A model generated the notes under the pieces. It was not told the origin of the DNA, searched no databases, and saw only the letters and a program-made list of their open reading frames with translations. From Rummeliibacillus stabekisii (GTDB lineage: Bacteria > Bacillota > Bacilli > Bacillales_A > Planococcaceae): a DNA stretch of 64,000 nt. How positions within the stretch are numbered: the stretch's first letter is position 1; each line of letters starts with the position of its first letter. Below are positions 8,552 through 17,525 of the stretch, piece after piece. The position numbers were made by a program, and so were the translations under genes. The stretch spans positions 19,495-83,494 of the forward strand of contig NZ_BJVD01000012.1 in assembly GCF_007988965.1 (NCBI RefSeq), in the 5' to 3' direction.

Positions 8552-9130
8552 CTATCTATAATTTTTAAAAGAGAGCTTATTGAAAATGTCTATAATAAAG
8601 TTGTATAAAGGATTAAGGATTCTCGCTTGTGTCACAACAAGTAAAGAAACACAAAATCCGATAAAACCACCAGCTAAAACATCCAAGGGGTAGTGCACTC
8701 CGATATAAATCCTTGAAAGTGCCATAACACATGCTAATCCAAGCAGTATCAATCCGGCTTTTCGTCTATTCCAAAAAACTGCAAACGCCAAGGCAAATGA
8801 TCCAGCAGCATGGTTACTGGGGAATGAAGGGTCCATATTTGATTTGTTGAATAATAGTGTTACTGAATGGTCAACAAATGGTCGTGGTCGAAAATGGACG
8901 ATTTCAATAATCATGTCTATCCCAAGTGTAAGAATGACAATAGTTAATGCAGACAAAACGATCTTCTGATTTTGTTCTTTATTTTTAGACCTTGAAAACC
9001 AAAGACAGATAAAAAATAATCCAAATAGCAGAGGGCCATATTTTGAAAAGTAGAGAACTAGATGATCAATAAAGATACTTTTTCCTGCAAATTGGTTAAT
9101 GAGTTTAAAAATTTGATAATCTAAATTCAA
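8552..9130 (-). CDS. bcrC: PAP2-family undecaprenyl-diphosphatase, BcrC-like
   Basis: This is an integral-membrane phosphatase of the PAP2 family that resembles BcrC, which dephosphorylates undecaprenyl pyrophosphate to recycle the cell-wall lipid carrier and gives bacitracin tolerance. The phosphatase motifs are in order: HFRPRPF near residue 80, FPSNHAAGSF near 103, and SRIYIGVHYPLD near 140. The length of 192 matches BcrC. The start is TTG behind GAGAGGT. It lies 31 bases downstream of a LytR-CpsA-Psr gene on the same strand, a pairing of lipid-carrier recycling with wall-polymer attachment. A general PAP2 lipid phosphatase is the alternative. Confidence 0.85.
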   Translation of the reverse strand: MNLDYQIFKLINQFAGKSIFIDHLVLYFSKYGPLLFGLFFICLWFSRSKNKEQNQKIVLSALTIVILTLGIDMIIEIVHFRPRPFVDHSVTLLFNKSNMDPSFPSNHAAGSFALAFAVFWNRRKAGLILLGLACVMALSRIYIGVHYPLDVLAGGFIGFCVSLLVVTQARILNPLYNFIIDIFNKLSFKNYR

Positions 9131-9161
9131 TGGTGACCTCTCCTATATGAAGTAGTGTTAC

Positions 9162-10100
9162 TTATTGGGTTTTCTTTTGTTCACTAGTAGTCAAAAATGT
9201 TTTTAGGGCTTTTTTGTTCTTTTCAAGATCTGCATCTAACACAGCACCTACAATTTCATTTTTGTTCTCATAAGAATCTGCTATAGGAATACGCAATGTT
9301 TCCATGCCTTTTGATTTTCCAGCTAGTAAACCCTTAGCAATTGTAAGGATTGTTTTATTATCCACATTGGTCTCAATATAGCTATCAGCCGTTCCAAGTA
9401 TCTTCGGTAAATTCACCAATGTTTTCATACTGATGGCTTGTTCTTTCACTTTTGTTAAGACTTCTTGCTGTCGTTCTACACGCCCAAAATCACTTAAACG
9501 ATCATGTCGATATCGTACATAACCTAGTACCTGATCGCCATGTAAAGTTTGTTTACCGGAATGCAAAGTCATACCAATGCCATATTCCATAGTAGAAGGA
9601 ATATCCACAGTAATACCATCAGGTGCTAGTAGATCAATTATTTTAGAAAATCCTTTAAAATCGACAACAGCATAGTAATTTGCATCAATATCGAAATTTT
9701 GTTTTATGGTTTCTCTTAAAAGCTCAGGTCCGCCAAATGCAAAAGCACTATTTATTTTTTGCATACCATGTTTTGGGATATCAACATATGTATCTCTCAT
9801 GATAGAAACAAGCTTTACGTTATTCGTTTTTTGATCATAGTGCGCAATCATTAAGGTATCTGATCTCGAATGTTCTTCTCCTCTTGAATCACTTCCTATT
9901 AACAATACATTCATCTTTCCAATATGCGTATCTGCACCTTCAAAAGGTTTAAATGTTGTTTTCACCTCTTTAGAAGGCCCTTTCTCTGCCGAAGCTAAGC
10001 CGCTATTATATTGATAACACCAATAAGTTACACCAGCTATAATGATCAAAATGAATGTTAAGAAGAGGTTTCTAAATACTTTCCGTTTACTACGTTTCAT
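9162..10100 (-). CDS. LytR-CpsA-Psr (LCP) family wall-polymer ligase
   Basis: LCP enzymes transfer anionic glycopolymers such as teichoic acids from undecaprenyl phosphate carriers to peptidoglycan outside the cell. The 312 residues start with a basic cytoplasmic tail and one membrane helix (residues 10-29). The LCP domain follows, with MLLIGSDSR-type and SIMRDTYVDIP motifs near residues 65 and 100. RYRHDRLSDFGRVERQQ near 197 supplies the conserved lipid-phosphate and metal-binding arginines and aspartates. It sits between an HTH-DUF1232 gene (20 bases upstream) and bcrC, forming an envelope operon. Paralogue identity (TagT, TagU, TagV) cannot be settled. Confidence 0.92.
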   Translation of the reverse strand: MKRSKRKVFRNLFLTFILIIIAGVTYWCYQYNSGLASAEKGPSKEVKTTFKPFEGADTHIGKMNVLLIGSDSRGEEHSRSDTLMIAHYDQKTNNVKLVSIMRDTYVDIPKHGMQKINSAFAFGGPELLRETIKQNFDIDANYYAVVDFKGFSKIIDLLAPDGITVDIPSTMEYGIGMTLHSGKQTLHGDQVLGYVRYRHDRLSDFGRVERQQEVLTKVKEQAISMKTLVNLPKILGTADSYIETNVDNKTILTIAKGLLAGKSKGMETLRIPIADSYENKNEIVGAVLDADLEKNKKALKTFLTTSEQKKTQ

Positions 10101-10120
10101 AAATTCACCTGCCTAAATTA

Positions 10121-10765
10121 TTATGGTTTTAATAATGCATTCGTAATAAGTTGTACAGCAATCGCATCGTCTAAATAGCCGATGGGCAGTAAATAATCCG
10201 GAATCACATCAACTGGGATAATAAAATACAGTAATGAACTACCGATTAGGGCTAATTCAAAAATAGAGCCTTTCCTTGATATAAACCTTGTATGAAAGTC
10301 CTTTAATTTATTAATGAAGGGTCCTACACTACCAACTTCCTGTATTTTTTGTTTAAAACCATTAGTAATTGTATTTTTTCCTTCTTCTGTTTCTGCATAT
10401 GCTTCATAGCTTTTTAACTTTTGCTTCACTCGTTCAATTGAAAAATTCTCGTCATTAATATTAGAATCCTTAAATATAGATTGTATTGCACCAATAGACA
10501 CATGAAGATCCGAATCTAATTCTCCAGAATTCTGTTCTAGAGGATAGCCTGCTGCTTCAAATAGTTTAATTAAAGGAATTCCTAGACATTCTGCAAATTT
10601 TTCTAAATGTTGAGGAGTTGCTTTTCGTTTATTATTAATGATTCGTGAAATTGTGGCTGTATCAATTCCAGTGAGCTCACTAAAATTGCGCATGGATAAT
10701 GAACGTTCTTTTAATAATTGTCTCAGCAACAAACCGAGTTCAGAACTATTATTTGGCTTGTCCAT
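10121..10765 (-). CDS. XRE-type HTH protein fused to a DUF1232 (YkvA-like) domain
   Basis: The 214-residue protein joins two modules. Residues 10-70 form an XRE/Cro helix-turn-helix (LSMRNFSELTGIDTATISRI). Residues 150-214 carry the DUF1232 signature, a hydrophobic helix with YFIIPVDVIPDYLLPIGYLDDA. DUF1232 is usually a stand-alone small membrane protein (YkvA), so this could be a membrane-tethered or membrane-responsive regulator. A strong AAAGGAGA RBS precedes the ATG. It is the first gene of the leftward operon with the LCP and BcrC genes and may regulate it. That link is inference from the 20-base spacing. Confidence 0.8.
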   Translation of the reverse strand: MDKPNNSSELGLLLRQLLKERSLSMRNFSELTGIDTATISRIINNKRKATPQHLEKFAECLGIPLIKLFEAAGYPLEQNSGELDSDLHVSIGAIQSIFKDSNINDENFSIERVKQKLKSYEAYAETEEGKNTITNGFKQKIQEVGSVGPFINKLKDFHTRFISRKGSIFELALIGSSLLYFIIPVDVIPDYLLPIGYLDDAIAVQLITNALLKP

Positions 10766-11006
10766 GTGTAGTCTCCTTTCATAAAAACACTATAAAAATA
10801 ATTTCTTTAACTGCGAATATGAAACTATCATTCTCAAAAAGAATATAGTTAAATTGACAAATTGTCAACACTGCGTCAATAAAAAGGGAAATGGACTATT
10901 TAAAGTTGAGGACGAATAAATAACTTCCATTTTATTTAATTCAAAGATATAACAGACCAGATTGGTGAGAATAAAAGCTAAGCTAGAAGCATTTATATAA
11001 AAATAA

Positions 11007-11038
11007 TGCCAACCATTTGCTGGTTGGCACTACTTTTT
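11007..11038. terminator. Bidirectional intrinsic terminator
   Basis: A perfect 9-bp GC-containing stem (11007-11015 with 11021-11029) with a 5-base loop. T-rich sequence follows on both sides when read outward. It ends the leftward ECF sigma operon. Confidence 0.8.
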
Positions 11039-11059
11039 TCTGCTACGAAGTAATCTTGT

Positions 11060-11971
11060 CTATTTCGTTGGTTGAATATACGGCACAATCGGTACTGTCA
11101 CGCCTATCGATGCACCTCTAATAAAGTCTTTCCCAAGTAATTCTTTAAAATTTTCAGTGCGACCAGTTAGCATGACCCCTAACAAAGTTATTTCGTTAAA
11201 CGGCTTGTTTTTATTCTTGGCAATATATTCTTGGATTACCTCCATTGATTGTCTTGAATCGTATTTTTTAAGGTTGTTAACAAAATCCTCGAATGAATCT
11301 TTTGAGAGTTTAGAATCGGAATAACCATAAACTTGTACGCCTGATGGTCCTGGTGTTTCATCTACTATCTCGGACATCATATATAGCCAAGCTATATTTA
11401 AATTTTCGGGTATGTAATCGCGTACTTGTTTCATTGTTAACGGCTGCTTGAATGAGATTGCCACCTCAGCTACCTGATTTTTTATTTGAATTACAGCTGG
11501 GAGCTGATTTTGAACACCACCATAATATTGTTTAATCGCAGGATGATAAAACGTGGCGAACCTTTGCTTTGTTTGTTTATCGTACTCAAAATAAGTATCC
11601 CCGTTCTTGTGGAAGCCAGGTGTTCGTTCGTTGCTATCACCAGAAGTACCAAACAATGAATAAGTACTCGTTAATGTACTCCAAGGTACTAGATAACCAT
11701 CTATATCTTTTGAGCGATATGTGATAATATTGCCACCGAACATTGTAGAATTGCTTGTTACCTGGGAGTCAATATTAACATTAGGTTGAGAAATAGCGTT
11801 CTCTAAAAATAAACTTTCATGTAATTGAGCTGTATTTCGGACAGTTAAATAAATGCCTATTCGGCTAATTATAAATAGTAGGGTAATACAAACGATAAAA
11901 GAAATAAGAGCAATTTTAACCAATTGTTTTCTTTTTGCTTTTTTTAGTGCCTTTTGAATCGATGAATCCAT
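11060..11971 (-). CDS. Anti-sigma factor with sigma-regulator N- and C-terminal domains
   Basis: The likely inhibitor of the ECF sigma factor encoded just upstream. The short basic cytoplasmic part (residues 1-18) is followed by one membrane helix (about 19-41) and a large extracellular domain. The domain pattern matches the Firmicute anti-sigma family with Sigma_reg_N and Sigma_reg_C domains, including TPGPSGVQVYG-type and LTGRTENFKEL stretches. It has no zinc-finger motif, unlike the anti-sigma protein at 6219-6767. The ATG follows GGAGGG by 8 bases and overlaps the sigma gene by 28 bases. The ligand or stress is unknown. Confidence 0.85.
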   Translation of the reverse strand: MDSSIQKALKKAKRKQLVKIALISFIVCITLLFIISRIGIYLTVRNTAQLHESLFLENAISQPNVNIDSQVTSNSTMFGGNIITYRSKDIDGYLVPWSTLTSTYSLFGTSGDSNERTPGFHKNGDTYFEYDKQTKQRFATFYHPAIKQYYGGVQNQLPAVIQIKNQVAEVAISFKQPLTMKQVRDYIPENLNIAWLYMMSEIVDETPGPSGVQVYGYSDSKLSKDSFEDFVNNLKKYDSRQSMEVIQEYIAKNKNKPFNEITLLGVMLTGRTENFKELLGKDFIRGASIGVTVPIVPYIQPTK

Positions 11972-12462
11972 GCATTAATCCCTCCATTTTCTGTATGGAT
12001 TGTTTTTCGTGCCCGGTAAAGCTTTTGCTTAATATTGTCCTCACGTAAATGAAGTAATTGTGATATTTCCCCATAAGTTAATTCATAATAATATTTTAAA
12101 ATAAAAATCTCTCTATACTCCTTTTTTACATTTTTTAATAAATACATAATTTCATCTTGATTAAAAAGCTGATCAAAATCAGTATTTCCACTAGCTAACT
12201 TAGATTGAATTTCATCAGATAGTGGAACATTATGCTGAAATTTTTTTCTTTTTAAATCAATAAAGTCATTGAGGGCCACTCGATAAAACCATGGACGAAT
12301 TGTTTTTTCATCCAGGTTACTTAACATGGAATAGATTTTATAGAAAGTATTTTGAATAATATCTTCTGCATCTTCTTTTGATGCTCCCTTTGAGCGTAAA
12401 AGTAGAAACACTTCCTCTCCAATTTGAATCAGATAGGAGGTAAACGCGTCTTTTTGATTCAT
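11944..12462 (-). CDS. ECF-type RNA polymerase sigma factor
   Basis: A 172-residue ECF sigma factor. Region 2 spans about residues 10-75 (DAEDIIQNTFYKIY, then RPWFYRVALNDFIDLKRKK). Region 4 spans 110-165 (REIFILKYYYELTYGEIS). The frame is open to an ATG at 12477, but that codon lies inside the RBS; the ATG at 12462 follows GAGGGGG by 6 bases and is preferred. It overlaps the anti-sigma gene, so the pair is one unit, and it differs clearly from the ECF factor at 5728-6222. Confidence 0.92.
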   Translation of the reverse strand: MNQKDAFTSYLIQIGEEVFLLLRSKGASKEDAEDIIQNTFYKIYSMLSNLDEKTIRPWFYRVALNDFIDLKRKKFQHNVPLSDEIQSKLASGNTDFDQLFNQDEIMYLLKNVKKEYREIFILKYYYELTYGEISQLLHLREDNIKQKLYRARKTIHTENGGINAWIHRFKRH

Positions 12463-12618
12463 ATTTTTCCCCCTCATTGATACAACGGATGAAGTGCTAA
12501 AAAAGTAGACAAAAAATAATTATAATTAAAAGATTAATTTACCATATACTGCAACAAATCTACTTACCATGAATAAAAAAAGAGAGAATTTTAAAATATC
12601 TAAATAGTTAATTTATGG

Positions 12619-12624
12619 TATAAT
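12619..12624 (+). promoter_or_regulatory. Extended -10 promoter element
   Basis: A perfect TATAAT with TG one base upstream (TGGTATAAT), about 60 bases before the acetyltransferase start. No strong -35 box is visible, which is common for extended -10 promoters. Confidence 0.6.
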
Positions 12625-12683
12625 GTTCTAATGAGTCCAACAAAAAGATAGGACTGAAATTAGTCAAAAATAGGGGTGTCAGC

Positions 12684-13253
12684 TTGGGAAATATCAACAC
12701 GTTAATAGTTGAGCATAGTCAAATGGAAGGTGAAAGGATTCTATTGCGTCCAGTTTCGTTTGAGGATGCTGAGGATATGTTTGAATATACATCAGATGAA
12801 GAAACGACTCGTTTTCTTTATGCAGAGCATAAAGATTTAGATCAGACAAAGAATTTTATAGCAAATTATTTTATAAAAGAACCTATTGGCAAATATGCTA
12901 TCGTGTTAAAAGACAGCAACAAAATGATTGGTGCGATTGAGTTCAGAGTGCATGAATATAATCATAGCGGAGAACTGGGGTATACCATGAATCGGCATTA
13001 TTGGGGTAAAGGCTATGCAACAGAAGCAGGGAAGTTGATCCTCGACTTAGCCTTTAATATCCTTGGCTTAGAGCGTGTATTTGCAGCGTATGAGGTGAAG
13101 AATGCAGCATCTGGAAGAGTACTAGAGCGCTTAGGTATGAAGTGTGAAGGCATCCTTCGAAAGAGTGAAATGATCAAGGGTGTATTAGTAGATAGCGCGT
13201 ATCATTCTATATTAAAAGATGAATATATGCTTTCTCGTAAAAAGGAAGGCTAA
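12684..13253 (+). CDS. GNAT-family N-acetyltransferase (RimJ/RimL type)
   Basis: A 189-residue acetyl-CoA-dependent acetyltransferase of the RimJ/RimL subgroup, which acetylates ribosomal protein N-termini, other proteins or small molecules. The fold signatures are ILLRPVSFEDAEDM near residue 20, the ELGYTMNRHYWGKGYATEA acetyl-CoA loop near 95-113, and NAASGRVLERLGMKCEG near 135-150. The start is TTG behind AGGGGTG. It is a single-gene unit with its own extended -10 promoter and a terminator just beyond. The substrate cannot be predicted. A second RimJ/L-type gene lies at 37592-38161. Confidence 0.88.
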   Translation: MGNINTLIVEHSQMEGERILLRPVSFEDAEDMFEYTSDEETTRFLYAEHKDLDQTKNFIANYFIKEPIGKYAIVLKDSNKMIGAIEFRVHEYNHSGELGYTMNRHYWGKGYATEAGKLILDLAFNILGLERVFAAYEVKNAASGRVLERLGMKCEGILRKSEMIKGVLVDSAYHSILKDEYMLSRKKEG

Positions 13254-13288
13254 GAGATTTCTAATTTATACTTCGAGCGTCAAATAAT

Positions 13289-13332
13289 AAGGCTAGTTTT
13301 CATTTATTAACATGAAAACTAGCCTTTGTTTA
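13289..13332 (+). terminator. Intrinsic terminator after the acetyltransferase gene
   Basis: A perfect 15-bp inverted repeat (13289-13303 with 13312-13326) with an 8-base loop and a short T-rich tail. Confidence 0.85.
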
Positions 13333-13398
13333 TCGTGAATCACATAGCAACAGTTCAATTTTTTTCCGAAGGTCAGGGTTAATTCTAAATTTAACAGC

Positions 13399-13416
13399 TG
13401 TTCATCGTCTGTTCAT
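13399..13416 (+). promoter_or_regulatory. Tandem TGTTCAT repeat, candidate HssR box
   Basis: TGTTCAT occurs at 13399-13405 and again at 13410-13416, an exact 11-base period as expected for a dimeric OmpR-type regulator. It lies about 45 bases before hrtB. From memory, the HssR direct repeat of Staphylococcus and Bacillus also contains GTTCAT-type half-sites. HssR is encoded downstream, so this is probably its operator. Confidence 0.7.
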
Positions 13417-13464
13417 ATTAATACTTTATAGTGGGAGTATAGAAAACGAATTGGAGGAATAGTG

Positions 13465-14505
13465 ATGAACTTAGCATGGAAAGAAATGAAAAAAAATAAA
13501 GCAAGATTTTTAATTTTAGGCTCCATAGTATTTCTTGTAAGTTTATTAACTTTTATTATATCTGGTTTGGCAAATGGATTGTCTCAAGACAATGCTGCCT
13601 TAATTAAAGATTTACCCAAAGGCCAGTTTTATATGACCAAGGATTCAGATCAAACCTATAACCTGTCTAAGATAGATGCAAGTACAGAAGATAAAATTTT
13701 AAAAAATACTCAGGACGCAGTTGCCTTCTCTATACAAATGGGTTTTCTAAATGATCCAGGCGAGAAACAACGAAGCGTTGCATTTGTAACATCAACGAAT
13801 ACCAAATCTAAATTGTTTCCAAATATAAAGAAAGGCGAAGTTGTATTAGATAGTTCTATGAAAGATAAAGGTATAAAAATTGGGGATGCCTTAACGAATA
13901 ATCAGTATAGCGGAAAGTTAACTGTAAAAGGTTTTGTAGAGCAAAAGAAATTTAGCCATGCTCCAGTTGCTTATATAAATATCAACGACTATAAAGAAAT
14001 TTACCGAGTGAAAGAAATGCAATTGGTCTTCGTGCCTGGGGATAAATCTCCCAAACATATTACTGGATTACAATCCTTTTCAAAGAAAGAATTTCTCAAT
14101 ACCATTCCGAGTTTTAATGCAGAACAGATGTCTTTAAATATGATTGTTTGGTTTTTAGTAATCATTAGTGGGATGTTGTTTGCCATCTTTTTCTATATGA
14201 TGAATGTTCAAAAGATTGGTTTATACGGCATATTGAAGGCGATTGGCATAAAAACAAGAAAACTTTTCCAAATGATGTGGACGCAAATGGTTTTTATCAC
14301 AATCATTTCACTTGTATTGTCTATTGCATTCAGCCAGATCTTCAATCTAGTGGCTCCTAAAGGAATGCCTTTTAGTTTAACGTTTGAGACAACTTTCCTA
14401 TTATCTATTGTTTTCTTAATAATAGGTTTTATTGGTGCTACGCTGTCAGGAATACAAATAAGAAAAGTAGAACCATTGCAAGCAATCCAACAAGGAGAGG
14501 TTTAA
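13465..14505 (+). CDS. hrtB: Heme efflux ABC transporter permease HrtB
   Basis: The permease subunit of the HrtAB system, which relieves heme toxicity by moving heme from the membrane outward. The ~346 residues show the MacB/FtsX layout: a helix near residues 17-40, a large extracellular domain (40-220), then three helices in the C-terminal FtsX domain. The stretches FFYMMNVQKIGLYGILKAIGI and KVEPLQAI are strongly HrtB-like as I recall the S. aureus protein. Two adjacent ATGs are possible (13462 in frame, 13465), with GGAGG upstream. The ATPase follows by one base, and the matching sensor system follows that. Confidence 0.85.
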   Translation: MNLAWKEMKKNKARFLILGSIVFLVSLLTFIISGLANGLSQDNAALIKDLPKGQFYMTKDSDQTYNLSKIDASTEDKILKNTQDAVAFSIQMGFLNDPGEKQRSVAFVTSTNTKSKLFPNIKKGEVVLDSSMKDKGIKIGDALTNNQYSGKLTVKGFVEQKKFSHAPVAYININDYKEIYRVKEMQLVFVPGDKSPKHITGLQSFSKKEFLNTIPSFNAEQMSLNMIVWFLVIISGMLFAIFFYMMNVQKIGLYGILKAIGIKTRKLFQMMWTQMVFITIISLVLSIAFSQIFNLVAPKGMPFSLTFETTFLLSIVFLIIGFIGATLSGIQIRKVEPLQAIQQGEV

Positions 14506-14506
14506 T

Positions 14507-15187
14507 ATGCCATTATTTACTCTTGATGAGGTTAGAAAAACGTTTACCAATGGAGAAATAAAAGAAGAAATTTTGAAAGGAATTAACCTTTCTCTTAAAG
14601 AAGGGGAAATCACAGCACTAGTGGGTGCCTCAGGTTCAGGAAAAAGTACACTTCTAACAATTGCGGCTGGATTACAGCCTGCAACAAACGGGCAAGTAGT
14701 ATTCAATGGAAACAATATAGCGACAATGAATGATGAACAAATTCGTCAAATTCGTGCAAGTGAATTTGGATTTGTATTTCAATTTGCACACCTTGTTCCT
14801 TTCCTAACAGTGGAAGAACAGCTATTGCTAATGTTAGATGTATCTGAGTCAAAATTAAATAAACATGAACAAAAAACGGAAATTGATCGAATTCTAAAAC
14901 TAGTTGAAATGGAACATAGAAAAGATGCATATCCTTCTTCATTATCTGGCGGGGAGAAACAACGTGTTGCCATTGCCCGTGCTATCATTCACAAACCGAA
15001 AATTCTCTTCGCAGATGAACCCACTGCAAGTTTAGATTCGAAAAAATCAAAAGATGTGATGATGTTGATACGAGAGTTAACAAAAACGTTGAATATTACG
15101 ACTTTAATGGTCACCCATGATGAAGAAATGCTTTCATATGTAGACCGTGTTGTCAAAATGAGTGATGGGTTGGTAATAGAAAAATAG
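14507..15187 (+). CDS. hrtA: Heme efflux ABC transporter ATP-binding protein HrtA
   Basis: The 226-residue ATPase partner of HrtB. It has Walker A (GASGSGKST near residue 40), the Q-loop (FVFQFAHLVPF near 90), the LSGGEKQRVAIARA signature near 146 and Walker B (ILFADEPTAS near 168), with the H-loop histidine in MVTHDEEM. It resembles MacB/LolD-type ATPases. AAGGAGAGG precedes the ATG, which lies one base after the hrtB stop. Gene order is hrtB-hrtA, the reverse of the S. aureus order as I recall it. Confidence 0.88.
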   Translation: MPLFTLDEVRKTFTNGEIKEEILKGINLSLKEGEITALVGASGSGKSTLLTIAAGLQPATNGQVVFNGNNIATMNDEQIRQIRASEFGFVFQFAHLVPFLTVEEQLLLMLDVSESKLNKHEQKTEIDRILKLVEMEHRKDAYPSSLSGGEKQRVAIARAIIHKPKILFADEPTASLDSKKSKDVMMLIRELTKTLNITTLMVTHDEEMLSYVDRVVKMSDGLVIEK

Positions 15188-15226
15188 TTGTAAAATTGGT
15201 GATGCCAAGAATCTAGAATTAAATGT

Positions 15227-15270
15227 AAATAAACAGCCCATACTTTTATTTTAGGGGGCTGTTTATTTGT
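15227..15270 (+). terminator. Intrinsic terminator after hrtA
   Basis: A perfect 13-bp inverted repeat (15227-15239 with 15256-15268) with a T-rich right arm. It separates hrtBA from the two-component genes, which therefore probably have their own promoter. Confidence 0.75.
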
Positions 15271-15364
15271 TATACAAACACTTAATGAAAATCACACTGA
15301 CAGCAGCTAAAGCATTCTATATTTTGACTATAATCTAAAGAAAGTGTGAAAGGGAGCATGTAGA

Positions 15365-16045
15365 GTGATGAATATACTAATAGTGGATGATGATATCAAT
15401 ATCCTACAGGTAGTAGATATTCACTTAACCGAATCAGGTTATAAGGTGTTGCAAGCAAAAGACGGGAACGAAGCGTTGAGGGTACTGAATGAAGTAGCTT
15501 GCGATCTAGCTGTAGTGGATGTAATGATGCCATTCATAGATGGTTATACATTAACCAAAGAAATTCGAAAAAAATATAATATCCCAATCATTCTTTTAAC
15601 TGCTAAAAATCAAATCGAAGACAAAGAAGAAGGGTTTCGATCTGGAACTGATGATTATCTGGTGAAGCCTTTTGAAATGAAAGAGTTGAGATTTAGAATT
15701 GAGGCATTACTACGAAGATATAATAAACAAACAGACGATACTATTGTCCGTTTAGGAAATACAACGATAAATAAAAATAAATATGAAGTACAAATGGGAG
15801 AAAGAACCTTAATTTTGCCACTCAAAGAATTTGAATTATTACATTTCCTCGCTTCTAATCCTATGCACGTTTTCTCTCGAGATCAAATAATTGAACAAAT
15901 ATGGGGACTAAACTATGAGGGAGATGAAAGAACAGTGGATGTTCACATCAAGAGATTGAGAGAGCGTTTTTCTAAATCAACCGATGATTTCCAAATAAAA
16001 ACAGTCCGCGGGGTTGGATATTTATTGGAGGCTAATCCAAGGTGA
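15365..16045 (+). CDS. hssR: Heme-sensing response regulator HssR
   Basis: An OmpR/PhoB-type response regulator, 227 residues with the GTG start. The receiver domain has the acidic pair in IVDDD near residue 8-10, phosphoacceptor Asp52 in VVDVMMP and the conserved Lys near 102 (VKPFEMKEL). The C-terminal winged helix (130-225) includes GDERTVDVHIKRLRERF and TVRGVGYLL. The position of the Asp and the wording of the C-terminus closely match S. aureus HssR as I recall it. HssR activates hrtAB when heme is sensed; the tandem TGTTCAT repeat before hrtB is its probable site. It overlaps the kinase gene by four bases (GTGA). Confidence 0.85.
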   Translation: MMNILIVDDDINILQVVDIHLTESGYKVLQAKDGNEALRVLNEVACDLAVVDVMMPFIDGYTLTKEIRKKYNIPIILLTAKNQIEDKEEGFRSGTDDYLVKPFEMKELRFRIEALLRRYNKQTDDTIVRLGNTTINKNKYEVQMGERTLILPLKEFELLHFLASNPMHVFSRDQIIEQIWGLNYEGDERTVDVHIKRLRERFSKSTDDFQIKTVRGVGYLLEANPR

Positions 16046-17421
16046 AAACTCTGTATGTAAAATTTATCGTGATTACGCTTGGCATTATGATTTTTAGCGG
16101 GATTTTTGCTTTTATTATCTCTAATACGTATTATCAGCAAAGACTAAAACCTTTGAATGATCAAAAGAATACAAGGATCGCACTAGATATTGCTGAGTTT
16201 GTGACTGATCATCCAACTATAAATCTAGAAGAATATTTAGAAAACGTATCATCCATCGGCTATCAAATTTACCTAGTTGACAATTTTGAAGAAGAATCTT
16301 ACTTTGGAGCACGTTTTAGGGAAAATAAGCTCTCGAATGCCACGAAAGAGCGCGTATTAAATGGAGATATTTTTCATGGTATTCTCAATTTCCCGCAAGA
16401 AACATTTGTCACTGGATTTTTTGCAAATGAATTGAAAAATACAATTGGTGTGCCTTTAATCCATGATGGAAAGAAATATGCTCTTTTCCTTAGGCCAGAT
16501 ATTAAACTTCTTTTTAATGAAATGCATATCTTGTTTGGATGGCTCCTTGCTCTATCCATTTTATTGAGCATTACTTTAGTTATCTTTAGCGCAAAGTATT
16601 TAGTAACACCAATTACAAAACTTACATCGGCTACAAAGTTATTATCTAATGGAGATTTTAATGTCAATCTTGATATTACACGTCATGATGAATTAGGAGA
16701 ACTATCGCTTAGCTTTTTGCAGATGGCCAGAAAACTGGAAAAGGTGGACGATAGAAGGAAGGAGTTCATTTCGAACATTTCTCATGATATCCAATCTCCT
16801 TTATCCAATATTAAAGCATATACAGACCTATTAGAAAATGAATTAATAAGCAGGGAAGATAGAAGCCAGTATGTTTCTATTATTAACGATGAAATTAGAA
16901 GGCTTTCTACATTAACGAAACAATTATTGCTTCTTGCTTCGTTAGATCGTGATGAAGATATCTTAAAAAGAAAGCTATTTAATGTTGGTAAGCAAATGAA
17001 AGAATTAGTCAAAAATTATCAATGGCAAATGGATGAGAAGGGTATTATGCTTGGTTATTCATTACCGGATATAGAAATTATGGGAGATCTATCGTTGCTT
17101 AATACGGTTTGGGACAATCTCTTAACAAATTCGATTAAATATAATAAACCTAATGGCAGTATAGAAATTTCTATTAAAACAAAAGGAAACGGGTTAGTTG
17201 TATCGTTTGAAGATACCGGTATAGGATTGAATGAAAAAGATATTGAAAGGATTTTTGACCGTTTTTATCGTGTGGATATCGCACGCACTCGAACGGTAGA
17301 AGGGACCGGATTAGGACTATCCATCGTTGCTACCATTGTAAAGATGCATGGGGGGGAAATCAGTGTGAGTAGCACTGAAAATGTGGGGACTAATTTCACT
17401 GTAGAACTGCCTATCGATTAG
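16042..17421 (+). CDS. hssS: Heme-sensing histidine kinase HssS
   Basis: The membrane sensor kinase partner of HssR, 459 residues. Two membrane helices (about 8-31 and 165-188) flank an extracellular sensor of ~130 residues, followed by HAMP (190-240). The HisKA domain has phosphoacceptor His248 in SNISHDIQSPL, and the HATPase domain has N (DNLLTNSIKYN), G1 (FEDTGIGL) and G2 (GTGLGLSI) boxes. Length and His position agree with HssS of S. aureus (about 457 residues). The GTG start overlaps hssR. The heme or membrane signal is known for the family, not shown here. Confidence 0.85.
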   Translation: MKTLYVKFIVITLGIMIFSGIFAFIISNTYYQQRLKPLNDQKNTRIALDIAEFVTDHPTINLEEYLENVSSIGYQIYLVDNFEEESYFGARFRENKLSNATKERVLNGDIFHGILNFPQETFVTGFFANELKNTIGVPLIHDGKKYALFLRPDIKLLFNEMHILFGWLLALSILLSITLVIFSAKYLVTPITKLTSATKLLSNGDFNVNLDITRHDELGELSLSFLQMARKLEKVDDRRKEFISNISHDIQSPLSNIKAYTDLLENELISREDRSQYVSIINDEIRRLSTLTKQLLLLASLDRDEDILKRKLFNVGKQMKELVKNYQWQMDEKGIMLGYSLPDIEIMGDLSLLNTVWDNLLTNSIKYNKPNGSIEISIKTKGNGLVVSFEDTGIGLNEKDIERIFDRFYRVDIARTRTVEGTGLGLSIVATIVKMHGGEISVSSTENVGTNFTVELPID

Positions 17422-17525
17422 ATTGGCTGAGTAATCTGCAGGAACGGTACAAGGAGATAGTAGCTAAGCCAGTTAGAAAATGCCGTCAGGGAAGAAAACT
17501 CCGTGCTCGGGTACCTCTTCAATTG

